The notes under the pieces were generated by a model. It saw nothing but the letters and a program-made list of their open reading frames with translations. It searched no databases and was not told the origin of the DNA. A DNA stretch of 64,000 nucleotides from positions 434,001 to 498,000 of the forward strand of contig JAMPIT010000206.1 of the NCBI GenBank assembly GCA_026261815.1. Reading direction: 5' to 3'. Positions 63,101-64,000 of the stretch are shown here, piece by piece. The translations under genes and the position numbers were made by a program. The DNA is from Monarcha castaneiventris obscurior (lineage: Eukaryota > Chordata > Aves > Passeriformes > Monarchidae). Numbering within the stretch: the first letter of the stretch is position 1; the number at the start of each line of letters is the position of its first letter.

Positions 63101-64000
63101 ACACACACATCTGGGTCTTTTCTTGCTCTTGATGATCTCAAAGCTATATTAAAGATGTAAATCATTATGTAAGCTAGTCTAATGCATTTGGGGTCTGAAT
63201 GAAAGCTAAAGACACCACAGTACTTTTAAAGACAGCCACAAACGAAGCCAAAATCTCAGCTAAGATTATTTTCTGTCGGTAAACACCCCCTGAAAGCAAT
63301 TCTCATGGATTACTGGGATGCCTATTGAGTTACTTGAGTACCATTACCTAACATCCACTATTTAGTATAGAACATCACTACATGTTTTCATACTTAACAT
63401 ACAAGCAGTCAGTGGTAAAGAAGCACTTTCACAACACTTCTAAGGCAAGACTCTCAAAGTTTTAGTAACACTAATAATTCATCTTTACAGTTTTTGTTTC
63501 CTCTCCAGTTTAAGGCATAGGAAAGGCTGATTTCCTTCTCTTTACTGCACTGTTCACCAACAGCAAATCTTGAAATGGAAACGTCAGTGCTCAATTTCTT
63601 TGCATGTGTTCTAACCATTTGACATTACTCCCTCATTACTATACCAATCTTTCTTGCTCAGTTCTTCCATTTGTGCATAGTATCTAACTTACCTAATGCC
63701 ATCCATCAGTAGAGTGAAAAAGCAGGCAATCCCCCCAAAATTCTTGCAAACATACTGGCCGTTTTAGAGAAGGAAGAACAGATTGCTTGGCCAGCACCAA
63801 CTGTTAAATTGCAGGACCTTTCCCACCCCACTTTTCACTTTTTGTCTAAAACACTGAAATGTATAGAACAAGGATAAAGATCTAACCTTGGTCAAAACTT
63901 GGTCCAAAAATGGCAAAAAAACCCATAGAGATAAAAAACAGAATGAATTCAGAAGCTCCTCCACTCTCACCCAGATCAAAACTTCCCTTTATAAAATATA
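60159..64000. other. Unique non-coding stretch to the window edge
   Basis: No gene or transposon was recognised. A G/A-rich tract lies at about 61650-61700. The block 62070-62280 is AT-rich and complex and could be regulatory. Frames up to 132 codons show no domain. Confidence 0.5.
61076..61099 (+). promoter_or_regulatory. NKX2-like inverted site plus CACGTG E-box
   Basis: GCCACTT (61076-61082) and AAGTGGC (61088-61094) are perfect inverted arms around GGTTT. The next bases form the palindromic E-box CACGTG (61094-61099). CACTT/AAGTG is the known core of NKX2-class homeodomain sites, so this could be a compact binding cluster. Binding is not shown by the sequence alone. Confidence 0.3.

Noticed and set aside
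1..64000. CRISPR arrays, tRNA or rRNA genes, prokaryotic operons, defence islands
   Set aside because: No spaced direct repeats, no cloverleaf-like or rRNA sequence and no dense coding. The repeats are avian CR1 and LTR elements.

Overview
The window reads as bird nuclear DNA, most likely from a songbird (passerine). Three things point this way: (i) many 5'-truncated CR1 LINE fragments, several ending in the CR1 3' signature (ATTCTGTG/ATTCTATG-type), (ii) several long terminal repeats (LTRs) that look like songbird endogenous retrovirus families, and (iii) long stretches of AT-rich sequence with only short open frames. The species call is an inference from repeat types. I found no bacterial-style genes, operons, CRISPR arrays, rRNA or tRNA genes, and no complete protein-coding host gene. 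The window therefore looks intergenic or deep-intronic.

Layout. 1-3.1 kb is unique sequence. A 473-bp solo LTR lies at 3086-3558. Unique sequence follows to 9.9 kb, with one weak exon-like patch on the minus strand (5696-5792). At 9.89-11.11 kb a CR1 element carries a broken reverse transcriptase frame. It is followed closely by two solo LTRs of different types: 11385-12038 (minus, 6-bp near-duplication) and 12503-13686 (plus, GC/CpG-rich, perfect TCAAT target duplication). From 14 to 25 kb the sequence is mostly unique, with patches that resemble conserved non-coding elements. At 25 kb a 472-bp solo LTR sits inside an older CR1 fragment with a CTCC duplication. From 25.6 to 46.4 kb the sequence is again mostly unique, with an exon-like membrane-anchor frame (32408-32652), two small CR1 pieces, simple repeats, a 20-bp palindrome and a TATA/AP-1 patch near 38.8 kb. 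Two larger minus-strand CR1 pieces lie at 46.4-47.1 and 49.6-50.1 kb.

The most complex part is 53.3-59.7 kb. It holds a heavily deleted endogenous retrovirus (LTR-like U3/R/U5, primer-binding-site-like sequence, gag-like and env-like remnants, no recognisable reverse transcriptase) and an LTR of the same family as the 3.1-kb copy. Two further solo LTRs follow, each with a perfect 5-bp target duplication (GTGTA at 56.8-57.8 kb; ATCAG at 59.1-59.7 kb). A last CR1 3' end lies at 59.9-60.2 kb, and 60.2-64.0 kb is unique sequence.

The strongest results are structural: six LTRs or LTR copies with ends defined to the base by TG...CA termini and target duplications (three duplications perfect at 5 bp, one perfect at 4 bp, two imperfect). 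There are also a nested insertion that gives relative ages, and a direct-repeat LTR pair 52 kb apart. The two exon-like patches and the secreted-peptide-like frame are weak leads only.
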